Positions 8,551 through 16,707 of a stretch of 36,056 nt of DNA are shown here, piece by piece. Position numbers and translations under genes: made by a program. The notes beneath the pieces were generated by a model. That model made no database searches, was not told where the DNA came from, and saw only the letters and a program-made list of their open reading frames with translations. The DNA comes from Eubacteriaceae bacterium (GTDB lineage Bacteria; Bacillota; Clostridia; Eubacteriales; Anaerofustaceae): assembly GCA_009782875.1 (NCBI GenBank), contig WRIE01000032.1, positions 1 to 36,056 on the forward strand, written 5' to 3'. Each line of letters opens with the position of its first letter. Within the stretch, counting starts at the first letter, position 1.

Positions 8551-8742
8551 TTATTCGTCACAGCAGAAAAGCAGGTAAACCAGTATCAACAGCACAAGCC
8601 CGTTGCCTGATAGCAAACTGTTGAGAAAACCAAAACCTTCGATGTCAACCCCTTCGCCAAACAACAGCCATAATAAGCCTAGAATTATCAATAGGGTGGC
8701 CGGCGAAAAAATTTCGTTGTAGTCAAGTGATTTGTTTCCCAT
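8551..8742 (-). CDS. very small hydrophobic membrane protein, first gene of the unit
   Basis: 63 residues. An ideal AGGAGG site lies 6 bases before the ATG at 8742, which makes expression likely. Two hydrophobic segments (about 14-28, ATLLIILGLLWLLFG; and 44-60, LLSGNGLVLLILVYLLFCC) are joined by an acidic, glycine-containing loop, and the end is CCDE. No catalytic motif is present. Proteins of this shape are common in Clostridia, sometimes as spore-associated hydrophobic peptides, but the family is not identified here. It is cotranscribed with the 227-residue protein 20 bases downstream. Confidence 0.75.
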   Translation of the reverse strand: MGNKSLDYNEIFSPATLLIILGLLWLLFGEGVDIEGFGFLNSLLSGNGLVLLILVYLLFCCDE

Positions 8743-9003
8743 ATATTCCTCCTAAATGATAGGTTGGGCCCTCTACTTTGGCATAGGTCTGCCACTGGCA
8801 ATATATGTATAGATATTAGACAGAGAGCTATGGCCTGATATGTCTGCTAACATAATACGTATTGGCAGGGCAGCTGTGCGTAGGCATAGATCGCAATAAG
8901 CGGCAAAAAAATAATATTCTGGTTTTGGCGTGTCAATACTCCTCTTGAGGCATAAATAATACCCGCCCATTGGTTGCCAATGAGGCGGGTGGCATATTTA
9001 GCA
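8743..9003. other. intergenic region between divergent units
   Basis: Separates the minus-strand unit from the proS promoter. No clear sigma-A promoter for the minus-strand unit was found; AT-rich sequence around 8800-8820 could hold an alternative-sigma promoter, but no consensus fits well. It contains the hairpin at 8961-8990. No gene was seen. Confidence 0.5.
8961..8990. repeat. strong hairpin upstream of the proS promoter
   Basis: ACCCGCC (8961-8967) pairs with GGCGGGT (8984-8990), and CATTGG (8968-8973) with CCAATG (8977-8982), with one bulged A and a 3-base loop. A 13-bp stem. It lies 14 bases before the proS -35 box. Minus-strand sequence past the stem is AT-rich but not a clean T run. 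It may insulate the two divergent units or be a protein-binding palindrome. Confidence 0.7.
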
Positions 9004-9032
9004 TTGACATGCGAAATGCCGTTATGTAATAT
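9004..9032 (+). promoter_or_regulatory. sigma-A promoter of proS
   Basis: TTGACA at 9004-9009, 17-base spacer, TAATAT at 9027-9032. It implies a leader of about 120 bases before proS. That leader lacks the T-box consensus. Confidence 0.7.
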
Positions 9033-9160
9033 TAGTTGGTGGGAAAATAAATAACCAGGGCGAGACAAGCAAAGCCCAATGGGCAGATTGCACATTTTGC
9101 TAAAAGGTATAGCGCAAAACTGCCAAAGATATCGGCATGTTTTGGGGCATAAGGAGGAGA

Positions 9161-10606
9161 ATGGCGAACAGCAGTTTTAGGAACAAAGAAATTACACCAA
9201 TGGATGAAGATTTTTCCCGTTGGTACACAGATGTCATATTAAAGACTGAGATGGTGGACTATGCGCCGGTCAAGGGCTTTATGGTTATCAGGCCATACGG
9301 CTATGCGATTTGGGAGATGTTGCAGGCGGCTTTCGACAAAGAATTCAAGAAAACCGGCCACCAAAACATGTATTTTCCGCTTTTGATCCCTGAAAGCTAT
9401 TTAAACAAGGAGAAAGAGCATGTTGAAGGTTTTGCCCCAGAAGTCGCTTGGGTAACCCATGGAGGAGGGCAGGAACTTGCAGAAAGGCTTGCTATACGCC
9501 CCACTTCCGAGACGATTATATGCAGCATGTACGCCAAGTGGCTGAATTCTTACCGCGACTTGCCGTTCTTGTATAACCAATGGGCGAATGTTGTGCGATG
9601 GGAAAAAACAACAAGGCCATTCTTGCGCACCTCTGAGTTTTTATGGCAAGAAGGCCACACAGTGCATGAGACATTTGACGAGGCGCAGGCAGAGACGATG
9701 CAGATGATAGGCATCTACAAAGATGTTGTCGAGAACTTTCTGGCAATACCGGTTATGGTCGGGCAAAAAAGCGAGAAGGAAAAGTTTGCAGGAGCCCATG
9801 CCACTTATACCATAGAGGCGATGATGCATGATGGCCAAGCCCTGCAGAGCGGGACCAGCCACAACTTGTCAGACCATTTCGCCAAAGCTTTCGGCATCAA
9901 GTTCCTTGGCAGGGACAATGTGGAGCAGTTCGCTTTCACAACTTCTTGGGGAGTGTCCACAAGGCTTATCGGAGGGCTTATTATGGTCCATGGGGACGAC
10001 AATGGGTTGAGGCTGCCGCCAAAAGCCGCGCCGATTCAAGCAATAGTCATACCTGTATCCCAAGACAAGGAAGGCGTGATTGACGCTGCCAATGTAATAA
10101 AAAGCAAAGCAGAGAGAATTGCCAGAGTCGCGATTGACGCGTCGACTGACACCAGCGCAGGCTGGAAATTTAGCCAGTATGAGATGAAAGGCATTCCAGT
10201 CAGGATTGAAGTTGGTCCCAAAGACCTGGCCGAAGGCAGTTGTGTCTTGGTCAGGCGCGACACCGGAGAGAAAAAAAGCGTCAGCATCAGCGATGTCGAT
10301 ATTGACCTTGAAAAGCTATTGGATGAAATACAAACCAATATGTTCCAGCAAGCCAAGGAGCGCTTAGCCAGCCAAACATCGATTGTTGACGGCGGCATGG
10401 GCCAGCTCCAGGAGACACTGTCATCCAAACCTGGGTTTATTTTGACAGGATGGTGCGGAGATATTGCATGCGAGGACGCGGTCAAAGAGAAAAGCGGCGC
10501 ATCACTTAGATGCATCCCATTTGACACAAACGGGTATAAAGCTGATACGTGTGTGTGTTGCGGCAAACCAGCAAAGCACACTGTAATTTTCGCCAGGGCG
10601 TATTAG
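9161..10606 (+). CDS. proS: proline--tRNA ligase (short, eukaryote/archaea-like type)
   Basis: Class II synthetase that charges tRNA-Pro. 481 residues from ATG 9161, which directly follows AAGGAGGAGA (9151-9160); an in-frame ATG at 9137 lies before that site and is not used. The catalytic core includes the YFPLLIPES segment (motif 1 area), the RPTSET element, the [20 protein letters not shown] motif 2 region and the [20 protein letters not shown] motif 3 region. An anticodon-binding domain follows (about 280-390). The C-terminal domain has a cysteine set (GWCGDIAC near 434-441, and CVCC near 466-469) typical of the zinc-binding extension of this ProRS class. The INS editing domain of the longer bacterial type is absent. 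tyrS follows 103 bases downstream. Confidence 0.97.
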   Translation: MANSSFRNKEITPMDEDFSRWYTDVILKTEMVDYAPVKGFMVIRPYGYAIWEMLQAAFDKEFKKTGHQNMYFPLLIPESYLNKEKEHVEGFAPEVAWVTHGGGQELAERLAIRPTSETIICSMYAKWLNSYRDLPFLYNQWANVVRWEKTTRPFLRTSEFLWQEGHTVHETFDEAQAETMQMIGIYKDVVENFLAIPVMVGQKSEKEKFAGAHATYTIEAMMHDGQALQSGTSHNLSDHFAKAFGIKFLGRDNVEQFAFTTSWGVSTRLIGGLIMVHGDDNGLRLPPKAAPIQAIVIPVSQDKEGVIDAANVIKSKAERIARVAIDASTDTSAGWKFSQYEMKGIPVRIEVGPKDLAEGSCVLVRRDTGEKKSVSISDVDIDLEKLLDEIQTNMFQQAKERLASQTSIVDGGMGQLQETLSSKPGFILTGWCGDIACEDAVKEKSGASLRCIPFDTNGYKADTCVCCGKPAKHTVIFARAY

Positions 10607-10709
10607 AGCAATACTCGCTGAGCAATTTGTTGGGCACACGGGGTTTGTTTCGGCAGAATGCGGCAAATTCCAACCAGCGTGCCCGCACACTGCACTAGAA
10701 AGGATAAAT

Positions 10710-11936
10710 ATGGAAAACATTTTTGATGTTTTAAGTAGCCGCGGCTACATTGAGCAGTGCACACACACAGATGAAATTAGAGAGTTGTTCGCCAAACCTG
10801 GAGTGGTTTTTTATATCGGTTTCGATGCCACAGCGGATAGCTTGCATATTGGGCATTTTATCCAAATTATGGTGATGAAGCATTTACAAGAGGCAGGCCA
10901 TGTGCCGCTTGTGCTTCTTGGAGGCGGGACAACAATGGTGGGCGACCCGTCAGGAAAAACCGACATGCGCCAAATGATGGGTAAAGAAGACATCCAAGCC
11001 AATGCTGATAAATTTGAGGCTATGTTTGGCAAATACATCGACTTTTCTGACGGCAGAGCGCTTATTGACAATAATGTGAATTGGCTAGCCAAATTAAACT
11101 ATATCGAGTTTTTGCGTGATGTGGGCCCACACTTCTCTGTCAACAGGATGCTAGCGGCAGAATGCTATAAAAACCGCATGGAGACAGGGCTGACTTTCCT
11201 TGAGTTCAACTATATGATCATGCAAGCATATGATTTTTTGGTTCTCCATGAAAAATATGGATGTATGCTCCAAATTGGCGGAAACGACCAATGGTCAAAC
11301 ATTATCGCAGGTGTTGACCTGATACGCAGAAAACTGCAGGAACCATCATATGGCATGACCTTGTCTTTGCTTGCCAACAGCGAGGGCATCAAAATGGGCA
11401 AGACAGAAAAAGGCGCATTGTGGCTGGACGAGGCAAAGACGTCGCCATACGAGTTTTTCCAGTATTGGAGAAATATCGATGATGCCGATGTAGGCAAATG
11501 CCTTGGGCTTTTGACATTTTTGCCAATGGATGAAGTAGGCAGGCTTGCTTCGCTGGAGGGGGAATTGCTTAATGAGGCGAAAGAAACCCTCGCCTTCGAA
11601 GTAACCAAGCTGATCCATGGGGAAGAGAAAGCCAAAAGCGCATTAGAGGCGTCTAAAGCCCTTTTCTCGGGGGATCCTGACGCGATTAGCGCGCCTTCAG
11701 TCGCAATCAGCAATGATGCTGTGTCAGGCGGCATAAATGTAGTTGACATGCTTGTGCTGGCTGGATGTGCCCCGAGCAAGTCTGAGGCGAGGAGGCTCAT
11801 TGCCCAGGGGGGCATTGCGCTAAATGGGGAGAGAGTCGATGATGTAGATTATGTTGTTGAAATTGGCAGGTTTGCTGAAGGTTTCTTGTTAGTCAAGAAA
11901 GGCAAGAAAAGCTTCACAAGAATTGTGCTTGAATAG
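10710..11936 (+). CDS. tyrS: tyrosine--tRNA ligase
   Basis: Class I synthetase that charges tRNA-Tyr; 408 residues. It has the HIGH signature at H46-I-G-H49, the second ATP-binding signature as K228-MGKT, and tyrosine-pocket sequences [12 protein letters not shown] and GGNDQWSNI. The C-terminal domain (about 340-408) is an S4-type RNA-binding fold ([19 protein letters not shown]). An AGAAAGGA site precedes the ATG at 10710. It is probably transcribed with proS (103-base gap, no terminator seen there), giving a small synthetase unit. No T-box was found in front of either gene, unlike thrS in the same window. Confidence 0.97.
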   Translation: MENIFDVLSSRGYIEQCTHTDEIRELFAKPGVVFYIGFDATADSLHIGHFIQIMVMKHLQEAGHVPLVLLGGGTTMVGDPSGKTDMRQMMGKEDIQANADKFEAMFGKYIDFSDGRALIDNNVNWLAKLNYIEFLRDVGPHFSVNRMLAAECYKNRMETGLTFLEFNYMIMQAYDFLVLHEKYGCMLQIGGNDQWSNIIAGVDLIRRKLQEPSYGMTLSLLANSEGIKMGKTEKGALWLDEAKTSPYEFFQYWRNIDDADVGKCLGLLTFLPMDEVGRLASLEGELLNEAKETLAFEVTKLIHGEEKAKSALEASKALFSGDPDAISAPSVAISNDAVSGGINVVDMLVLAGCAPSKSEARRLIAQGGIALNGERVDDVDYVVEIGRFAEGFLLVKKGKKSFTRIVLE

Positions 11937-12544
11937 GGCGAGTAGCAGCTTTTTTAATTAGGCCGACAAAACAAAACCTGGCATATTCATGTTGAATTTC
12001 GGGTTTGCCTAGAAAAACACCTTGCAAATTGTTATATTATATGATTTTTTGCCTGAAAAGCATCTGTTTTTTGCCTTGGGGCATATTGCTTTTATGGCTC
12101 ATTGATATCATCGGGCAAGAGGGAACTCAAGCACACCCAAGCCAGCTCGTGAAGACATGCCGCTGCGGGATAATTGCCAGTATTGGCAATCCTTTTGCCT
12201 GCATTTATTCTCTTGGGCACAGGCGATCACGCTCTTTGGGATGCTGTGGTGGAATACTCAAAAACTCCAATTAGCTGGCTCTTGACTGTTTTTGAGAATT
12301 CTTGGCAGGTTCAAGCCGTGTTGAAATACTTTTGCAGCGGCATTATTTGCTTTAAATGCTCTAAGAGGTTGTTGCTCTTGATTATAAGAATTGTGCAGCA
12401 GCCTCTTTTTTTTACGCTTTTTGAAAGAAGAAGCCATAGGCAAAACGTTGCCAGTTATTCTTTAGCCTTATTTGCGGAGTTTTTTATCTTGTTTTAAAGG
12501 ACTTGCCCTCCCATTGGCATATCAAACAAATGGAGGTAAAAAAA
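11937..12544. other. 608-base region with a terminator but no supported gene
   Basis: Holds a perfect hairpin ATTGCCA/TGGCAAT (12173-12190) and a strong terminator at 12364-12413. A plus-strand frame from 12174 to about 12335 is mildly protein-like (FILLGTGDHALWDAVVEYSK then TPISWLLTVFENSWQVQAVL), but it lacks a ribosome site and runs through the terminator; it may be a relic of a membrane-protein gene. No consensus promoter was recognised. Confidence 0.5.
12364..12413 (+). terminator. rho-independent terminator, 428 bases after tyrS
   Basis: AGAGGTTGTTGC (12364-12375) pairs with GCAGCAGCCTCT (12395-12406) in a 12-bp stem with two G-T pairs, followed by eight T (12406-12413). It either ends a long tyrS 3' tail, an unrecognised RNA, or a vanished gene. 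Confidence 0.85.
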
Positions 12545-13654
12545 ATGGCTGAAGATTACAAACTCTTTATATCAAACCAAGCATTTGCCGCATCAAGCAT
12601 CAGCGGCCACGAGAAGCATGTTGAGAGAACAGCGGTCGCCTATAACAACCTGGACATAATAGATGGCAGGGCTGATAAGAATTATTACTACAAGCGTCCG
12701 GAAGCCTCATATAAAAACCAGCTGGACACCATGTACCAAAGTGGTTTGATCGACAAAACAGGGCAGAAAAAGACCCAGAATGTGCTTAATGGTTTTGTCT
12801 TTAATATGAACGCATTGTATTTTTTGGAGCATGGGGGGTATGAGGGCGCAATCAAATTTTACAAACATGCATATGATTTTGCTGTGAAAGAGGCAGGCGG
12901 GGAGCAGTTTGTCTTGTCTGCAGTCATGCATGCAGATGAGTTGAACAAGACCTATTCCACAAAAATGAAATGCGAGGTCTATACCTACCACCTTCATGTA
13001 GTGTTCACTCCTGTTGTCAAGAAGATTGTGCACGACAAAGACCATGGCGCTAAAGAGGTCTATAAAATAAGCCACAACCAAAAGTGGGCCAACAAAGTCA
13101 AGATCGAAGGGAATACCAGAAGCGTCGAGTATGCCTACTCTTTGTTGCAAGACAGGTATTATGAACACATGAGCATGGCAAGGTTGCCCAATATCCAGCG
13201 AGGCGAAAAGGGGTCAACCATCGAAAAGTTGAAGATGCTTGACTACAAAGGCCAACAACGCCAAAAATATGTCGATGGGCTGGAAATAAGGGCTAAGGAG
13301 CTGGAGGGGCACATCCATTTGCTGGAACAGGCAAAAAACAGCCAAAACAAAAAAATTCCTATGTCATATCAAATGATCCAAGATGGCGCCAGGTTGTCGA
13401 AATTGTCAAAAAATGAAGTTGTTGTTGAGAAAAAAACATGGGATGGCGTATTGGCTATGGCGCAGAGCTACTATGCTTTGAGCCATGAGTTTTCGGGCAT
13501 GGAGAGGGCGGTGTCTATCAGCAAGGACCAGCTGCATAATGCTGGTTTGTTGATTAGCAAGCTCTCTGCGCAGGTTAAGGAGTTGGAGCCTGTAAAAGAA
13601 AAGGAGCTAGAAAAAACAAAAGAGCACGCTGAATTGAAGCGTGGCAGAGATTAG
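12545..13654 (+). CDS. MobV/Pre-like relaxase (plasmid mobilisation protein), orphan
   Basis: 369 residues from ATG 12545, with a TGGAGGT site (12531-12537). MobV relaxases nick a transfer origin and start plasmid mobilisation. The layout matches the family: an N-terminal GHEKHVERT...NLDI segment, then NYYYKRPEASYKNQLD, a helix GAIKFYKHAYDFAVKEAGG, the metal-binding region beginning with HADE, and the RGEKGS element near 223-228. C-terminal coiled-coil sequence (about 230-369) is rich in Lys, Glu and Gln. Oddity: in usual members the HxDE and HxH parts of the metal site are 3 residues apart, whereas here HADE and HLH are separated by 16 residues. No replication gene or recognised oriT is nearby. 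Activity is uncertain. Confidence 0.8.
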   Translation: MAEDYKLFISNQAFAASSISGHEKHVERTAVAYNNLDIIDGRADKNYYYKRPEASYKNQLDTMYQSGLIDKTGQKKTQNVLNGFVFNMNALYFLEHGGYEGAIKFYKHAYDFAVKEAGGEQFVLSAVMHADELNKTYSTKMKCEVYTYHLHVVFTPVVKKIVHDKDHGAKEVYKISHNQKWANKVKIEGNTRSVEYAYSLLQDRYYEHMSMARLPNIQRGEKGSTIEKLKMLDYKGQQRQKYVDGLEIRAKELEGHIHLLEQAKNSQNKKIPMSYQMIQDGARLSKLSKNEVVVEKKTWDGVLAMAQSYYALSHEFSGMERAVSISKDQLHNAGLLISKLSAQVKELEPVKEKELEKTKEHAELKRGRD

Positions 13655-13892
13655 CGCTTCAAGCATTATCAAGTCGTTTAAACTGGATTGCCGAGAATTC
13701 CCCTGCTGGGATTCTTTGGCGGAATGCCGGCGTTCCCGGAAACAGCTGCTGCCGAGCGCCGAGCCTGCGATGAGCCCATGTAGAATGTCCCACCATCCAA
13801 ACTTAGTGGCTTGGCGAACATCCTTCTCAATTTTGTGTTTTTTAAACAGCCGAGTAGTGCTGTGGAGGCGCATTTGCCAACTATAAAACGGC
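13655..13892. other. gap between the relaxase and the minus-strand terminator
   Basis: Overlapping open frames on both strands look unnatural. A minus-strand stretch (KKHKIEKDVRQATKFGWWDI then LHGLIAGSALGS) is the most protein-like part but has no start or ribosome site. Nothing is supported. Confidence 0.45.
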
Positions 13893-13929
13893 AAAAAGCC
13901 CCGAGTGCAGTATTGTAGCATCCGGGGCT
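13893..13929 (-). terminator. minus-strand terminator of the HAD gene
   Basis: AGCCCCG (13897-13903) pairs with CGGGGCT (13923-13929), with four more pairs inside. On the minus strand the stem is followed by five T (complement of 13893-13897). It is 26 bases after the stop of the HAD gene. Confidence 0.85.
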
Positions 13930-13954
13930 GTCAGATATTAGGAGAGTCGCATAT

Positions 13955-14536
13955 CTATTTCCATTCAGTCAAGTTTCCCTTTGTTACTAGGAAAGCCCGC
14001 TTGGCGATTTTGGCTAATGGCAAGTCCGATTTGTGGTCGGAATAAAACTCTTCGCAGGATGTGATGCCTGTCTCATCTACTAAACGCCTATATTTCTCAG
14101 AGCCATAACAATTATTGCCGGTAATCCTGCCTGTCTCTTTATCAGAAGGGGTGGCAATCAATAAAAAGCCTAAGCGCCTTGAAACCTCGGCCAAGATAAA
14201 CTCCGGAGCAGCTGAAATAATGATGTCATCATCAGAGCGCTGGGCAAGGTACCAGTCATAAATTTTGCCAAGATGGACATCCCAAAATGCAGAAAGGAGT
14301 TCGTCAGGGTCGTTGTAGTCTTTCATGAACATAAACAGCCTTGTCTTGTACTTTTCCTTGTCCCGGGTGAGCAAGAAAGACACGCTTGCCCCCACAGCCC
14401 GAATAAAAAGCAGAGGGTTTGGCTTGCGTTTAAAACAGTACAAAAAGAAGTCTACAGAAGAGTTGCCTGCGTAGATGGTTTTGTCAAAATCGTAAATATT
14501 CATTTGTTGTTTCCTGTCAATTGTGGCCTTAGTCAT
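13955..14536 (-). CDS. HAD-superfamily phosphatase, subfamily IB
   Basis: Cytoplasmic hydrolase of the phosphoserine-phosphatase-like HAD-IB group; 193 residues from ATG 14536. Motifs in order: motif I D16-F-D18-K-T20 (nucleophile and acid), motif II S108 in IIISAAPEF, motif III K149 in GSEKYRR, and motif IV D167/D171 in YSDHKSDLPL. The helical cap between motif I and II contains RAVGASVSFLL. Starts: ATG 14536 follows GAAAGGAAA; an in-frame ATG at 14503 (182 residues, beginning MNIYDFDKT) follows AGGAAA and fits the family's usual N-terminus equally well. The substrate is unknown. It is a single-gene unit with its own terminator. Confidence 0.88.
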   Translation of the reverse strand: MTKATIDRKQQMNIYDFDKTIYAGNSSVDFFLYCFKRKPNPLLFIRAVGASVSFLLTRDKEKYKTRLFMFMKDYNDPDELLSAFWDVHLGKIYDWYLAQRSDDDIIISAAPEFILAEVSRRLGFLLIATPSDKETGRITGNNCYGSEKYRRLVDETGITSCEEFYSDHKSDLPLAKIAKRAFLVTKGNLTEWK

Positions 14537-15171
14537 ATTTTCCTTTCATGTCATGGCAGAGTAGCCAGATTAATGCAATAAATGTAATGTGCCTCTATCT
14601 AACTGCTACTGTGGGGCTATAGCAGCGTTTTTCAAAGTTGACGAAGCATACAATTCCACCTTTCCAATAATCGTCTTGTTCCAGATCGCAATTCTGCGCA
14701 GGCGGGTCAATTATTGAATGGAATTCAGGTTACTGCTTCTGGCAACAATAGCTGAAAGGTTTAGCCATAACCATAGTACAACAGTTTTAAATTCTAAAAA
14801 AAGCGTTGCCAAAGTAATGCAGATTCTGCGGGTTAGACCATTATAGCACAGGATCGCTGTTTTAAAATATGGCATACGCTGTTTCATCAAATCTTGGCGC
14901 AGTAATAACCCATAATTATTGCAGCAGGTGGTTGGTGCCCGCTCTGTGTGCGCCGGCAGCTGCATAATATCCAGCTTGCATTAGTATCCTTGGCAGCAAC
15001 TGGGGCTCAAGCAGACGCTGGGCTCTTTTCCAATGGAACAGCAATAGGCTAGTAGTAATATCCAAAAAAATTAGATGGAAGTAGTTGGATGGAGGAGGAT
15101 TCGGAAAACGCCTAGGGAAAGCCCGAGATTTTAAATTATGTCTCGTTGTTTTATTCTCCACATGCCTGCCA

Positions 15172-15196
15172 CTTGCCGAAATGGATCCTCGGCAAG
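15172..15196. repeat. 8-bp perfect inverted repeat
   Basis: CTTGCCGA (15172-15179) and TCGGCAAG (15189-15196) with a 9-base loop. No T run on either side. Confidence 0.6.
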
Positions 15197-15300
15197 CTCC
15201 AGACAATCCCATAGGCGGCCATGATATTGGCAATCCCAGCAAGCGCAACTTTCTAGGTCCTTGCAAGCCGCACTACGGTGGCTTGGCAAAAGAAAGGCCA

Positions 15301-15345
15301 TGCTTTGAAGCCAGCATCGTCCCTCATGTTGCTGGCATCAAAGCA
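15301..15345. repeat. long imperfect palindrome (15 of 16 pairs)
   Basis: TGCTTTGA-A-GCCAGCA (15301-15316) is the inverse of TGCTGGC-A-TCAAAGCA (15330-15345), with a single A/A mismatch and a 13-base loop. A self-complementary AAGGCGCCTT (15347-15356) follows at once. No gene is associated. Confidence 0.75.
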
Positions 15346-15589
15346 GAAGGCGCCTTTGTTTGGTTTTTGTGTTGGTTTATCTTTATTAAAGCTCCTTGGC
15401 TGTGACATCTTGCTGCTTTGAGGCCTGGATTTTCAATGTAAAAGTCTTGCACATTTTTATGCCATACTATTTTCTGGAAACATTGCGGATCCAAAAGACA
15501 AGGACGGTGTGCCGCTTCACTCTTGCCCGTGGGGGACATGCGATATGAGCTGGCAGCATTATTTATTAATCCATAGGAGATGTTTAGCG

Positions 15590-16156
15590 TTGAAAGTATT
15601 CATTGTTTACGCTCATCCAAGCTAAGACTCATTTACAAGATATGTGCGGGATAGTTTTGTTGAAGGCTTAGCATCTGCCGGACGCTCATTTATAATATCA
15701 GACTTGTATAATATGGGATTCATTACTGACATATTACTGGGAAGCAAATTACAGAGATGATTTGCTTCAAGCAGACGATGTAATCGAGGAACTGAATAAA
15801 ATCAATTCCTGTGATGTGCTTGTATTTATATCCTGTATTCTGGACAGAAGCCCCCACAAAACTGGTTGGGTGGTTCGACAGAGTTTGGGCTTATGGTTTC
15901 GCTTACGGAAACAGGCGCATGGAGCAACTTGAAAAAGCATTGATAATCTGCGTTGCCGGCCCCATTCTATGCAAAATCTTAAAGAGTACAGCCATTATGA
16001 TGCCATGAAAACCGTTATGCTCAGCGATAGGATTTTTGACAGAGCCAAGGGGAAAGATTTTTGCTGGATTCCACGACAAAATTTGATATGGACGCACGCG
16101 AATCGAATTGGGATAGGCGCTTGAAAACCGCCTTTGAAGCAGGCCGCACATTGTAA
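15590..16156 (+). pseudogene. NAD(P)H dehydrogenase / flavodoxin-fold oxidoreductase, disrupted
   Basis: The three plus-strand frames read in turn give one continuous protein of the flavodoxin-fold NAD(P)H:quinone oxidoreductase family. The start LKVFIVYAHPS (TTG 15590, AGGAGA at 15575-15580) is followed by an in-frame TAA at 15623-15625, then DSFTRYVRDSFVEGLASAG. After a frame change comes YWEANYRDDLLQADDVIEEL, after another YPVFWTEAPTKLVGWFDRVW (flavin and dimer region, the best-conserved part), then LKEYSHYDAMKTVML, and finally ESNWDRRLKTAFEAGR ending at TAA 16154-16156. That is one nonsense mutation and at least four frameshifts, so no functional product is possible. The ancestor was about 190 residues, the usual family length. 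Confidence 0.88.
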
Positions 16157-16707
16157 GCACAACGAAAGTGGACACTTCGCAATGAAATGTCCGCTTCGCC
16201 GCCATTGGTTCGCAGACATCGCCAATGGGGGTTTTGCGGGGCGAGGGCATTTGCCCCAAGCAAGCAGCCTTCTTCGAGGAGCGTGGCTTTTTGCGCCACT
16301 ATGCGTGTTTCAGTTATTTCGAGCGCTTGTGGCGGGACTTCTGCGCTCCATTTTCCACCATCTGCCCGTAGGCCCTGCGATAGCTTTCGCGTAGTTTTAT
16401 CATTCTCTTGTTTGGCTCATTTTGCATACTCTTCGGTGATTTCGTTCATCTAGCGCCGTAATTTTTTGCGAAGGTATTCATTTATCAATCCAAAATTTGG
16501 CAGCCATGCGAAACCGATGCTTCCAATAAAAAGGACATACAACAAATATGTCCTCATTGTGCTGCAACACAGCTTAGGAACGGGCCTTTTTCGGCTATAT
16601 GTCCAACGAGGCATGGCTTTTGCAGGGATCCTCCAAGTCAGCCGCATTTAGGCGCTTTCACTTCCGATGCAGCCCGTTTATCGCCCAAACTTTGCCCGGC
16701 TCAACAA
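16157..16707. other. 551-base region with only possible coding relics
   Basis: It lies between the oxidoreductase pseudogene and the end of cimA. Apart from weak minus-strand relics at 16314-16557, no gene is supported. A 7-bp inverted repeat CCATTGG/CCAATGG is present near 16203-16229. No clear terminator for the cimA operon was found. Confidence 0.45.
16314..16557 (-). pseudogene. possible relic of one or two small genes
   Basis: Minus strand: ATG at 16557 opens a 35-residue peptide with one membrane segment (MRTYLLYVLFIGSIGFAWL) ending in LRKKLRR. Its stop is followed directly by ATG 16449, MNEITEEYAK, which needs one frameshift to continue into NEPNKRMIKLRESYRRAYGQ and on to a stop at 16314. 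The second stretch is charged and helix-like. No ribosome sites stand out and no family is recognised, so this is a tentative call. Confidence 0.2.

Larger units (their letters stand above)
14537..15589. other. 1.05-kb region without a supported gene
   Basis: No coherent coding frame or RNA gene was seen on either strand. It holds two strong hairpins (15172-15196 and 15301-15345) and several T-rich tracts. Frames of about 100 codons within it overlap each other on opposite strands and have no ribosome site. It most likely represents eroded DNA, as it is followed directly by a clear pseudogene. Confidence 0.5.

Noticed and set aside
10607-10709. Possible T-box or other leader in front of tyrS
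   Set aside because: The T-box consensus GGTGG...ACCGCG is absent and no terminator is present; only a loose GGGCAC/GTGCCC pairing was found.
12005-12274. 89-codon frame after tyrS
   Set aside because: Cysteine-rich, no ribosome site, no family; overlaps another frame of equal quality.
13607-13921. 104-codon minus-strand frame behind the relaxase
   Set aside because: Overlaps the end of the relaxase gene and the HAD terminator, and has no ribosome site.
15085-15405. 106-codon frame in the region before the pseudogene
   Set aside because: It runs straight through two strong hairpins, has no family resemblance and no convincing start.
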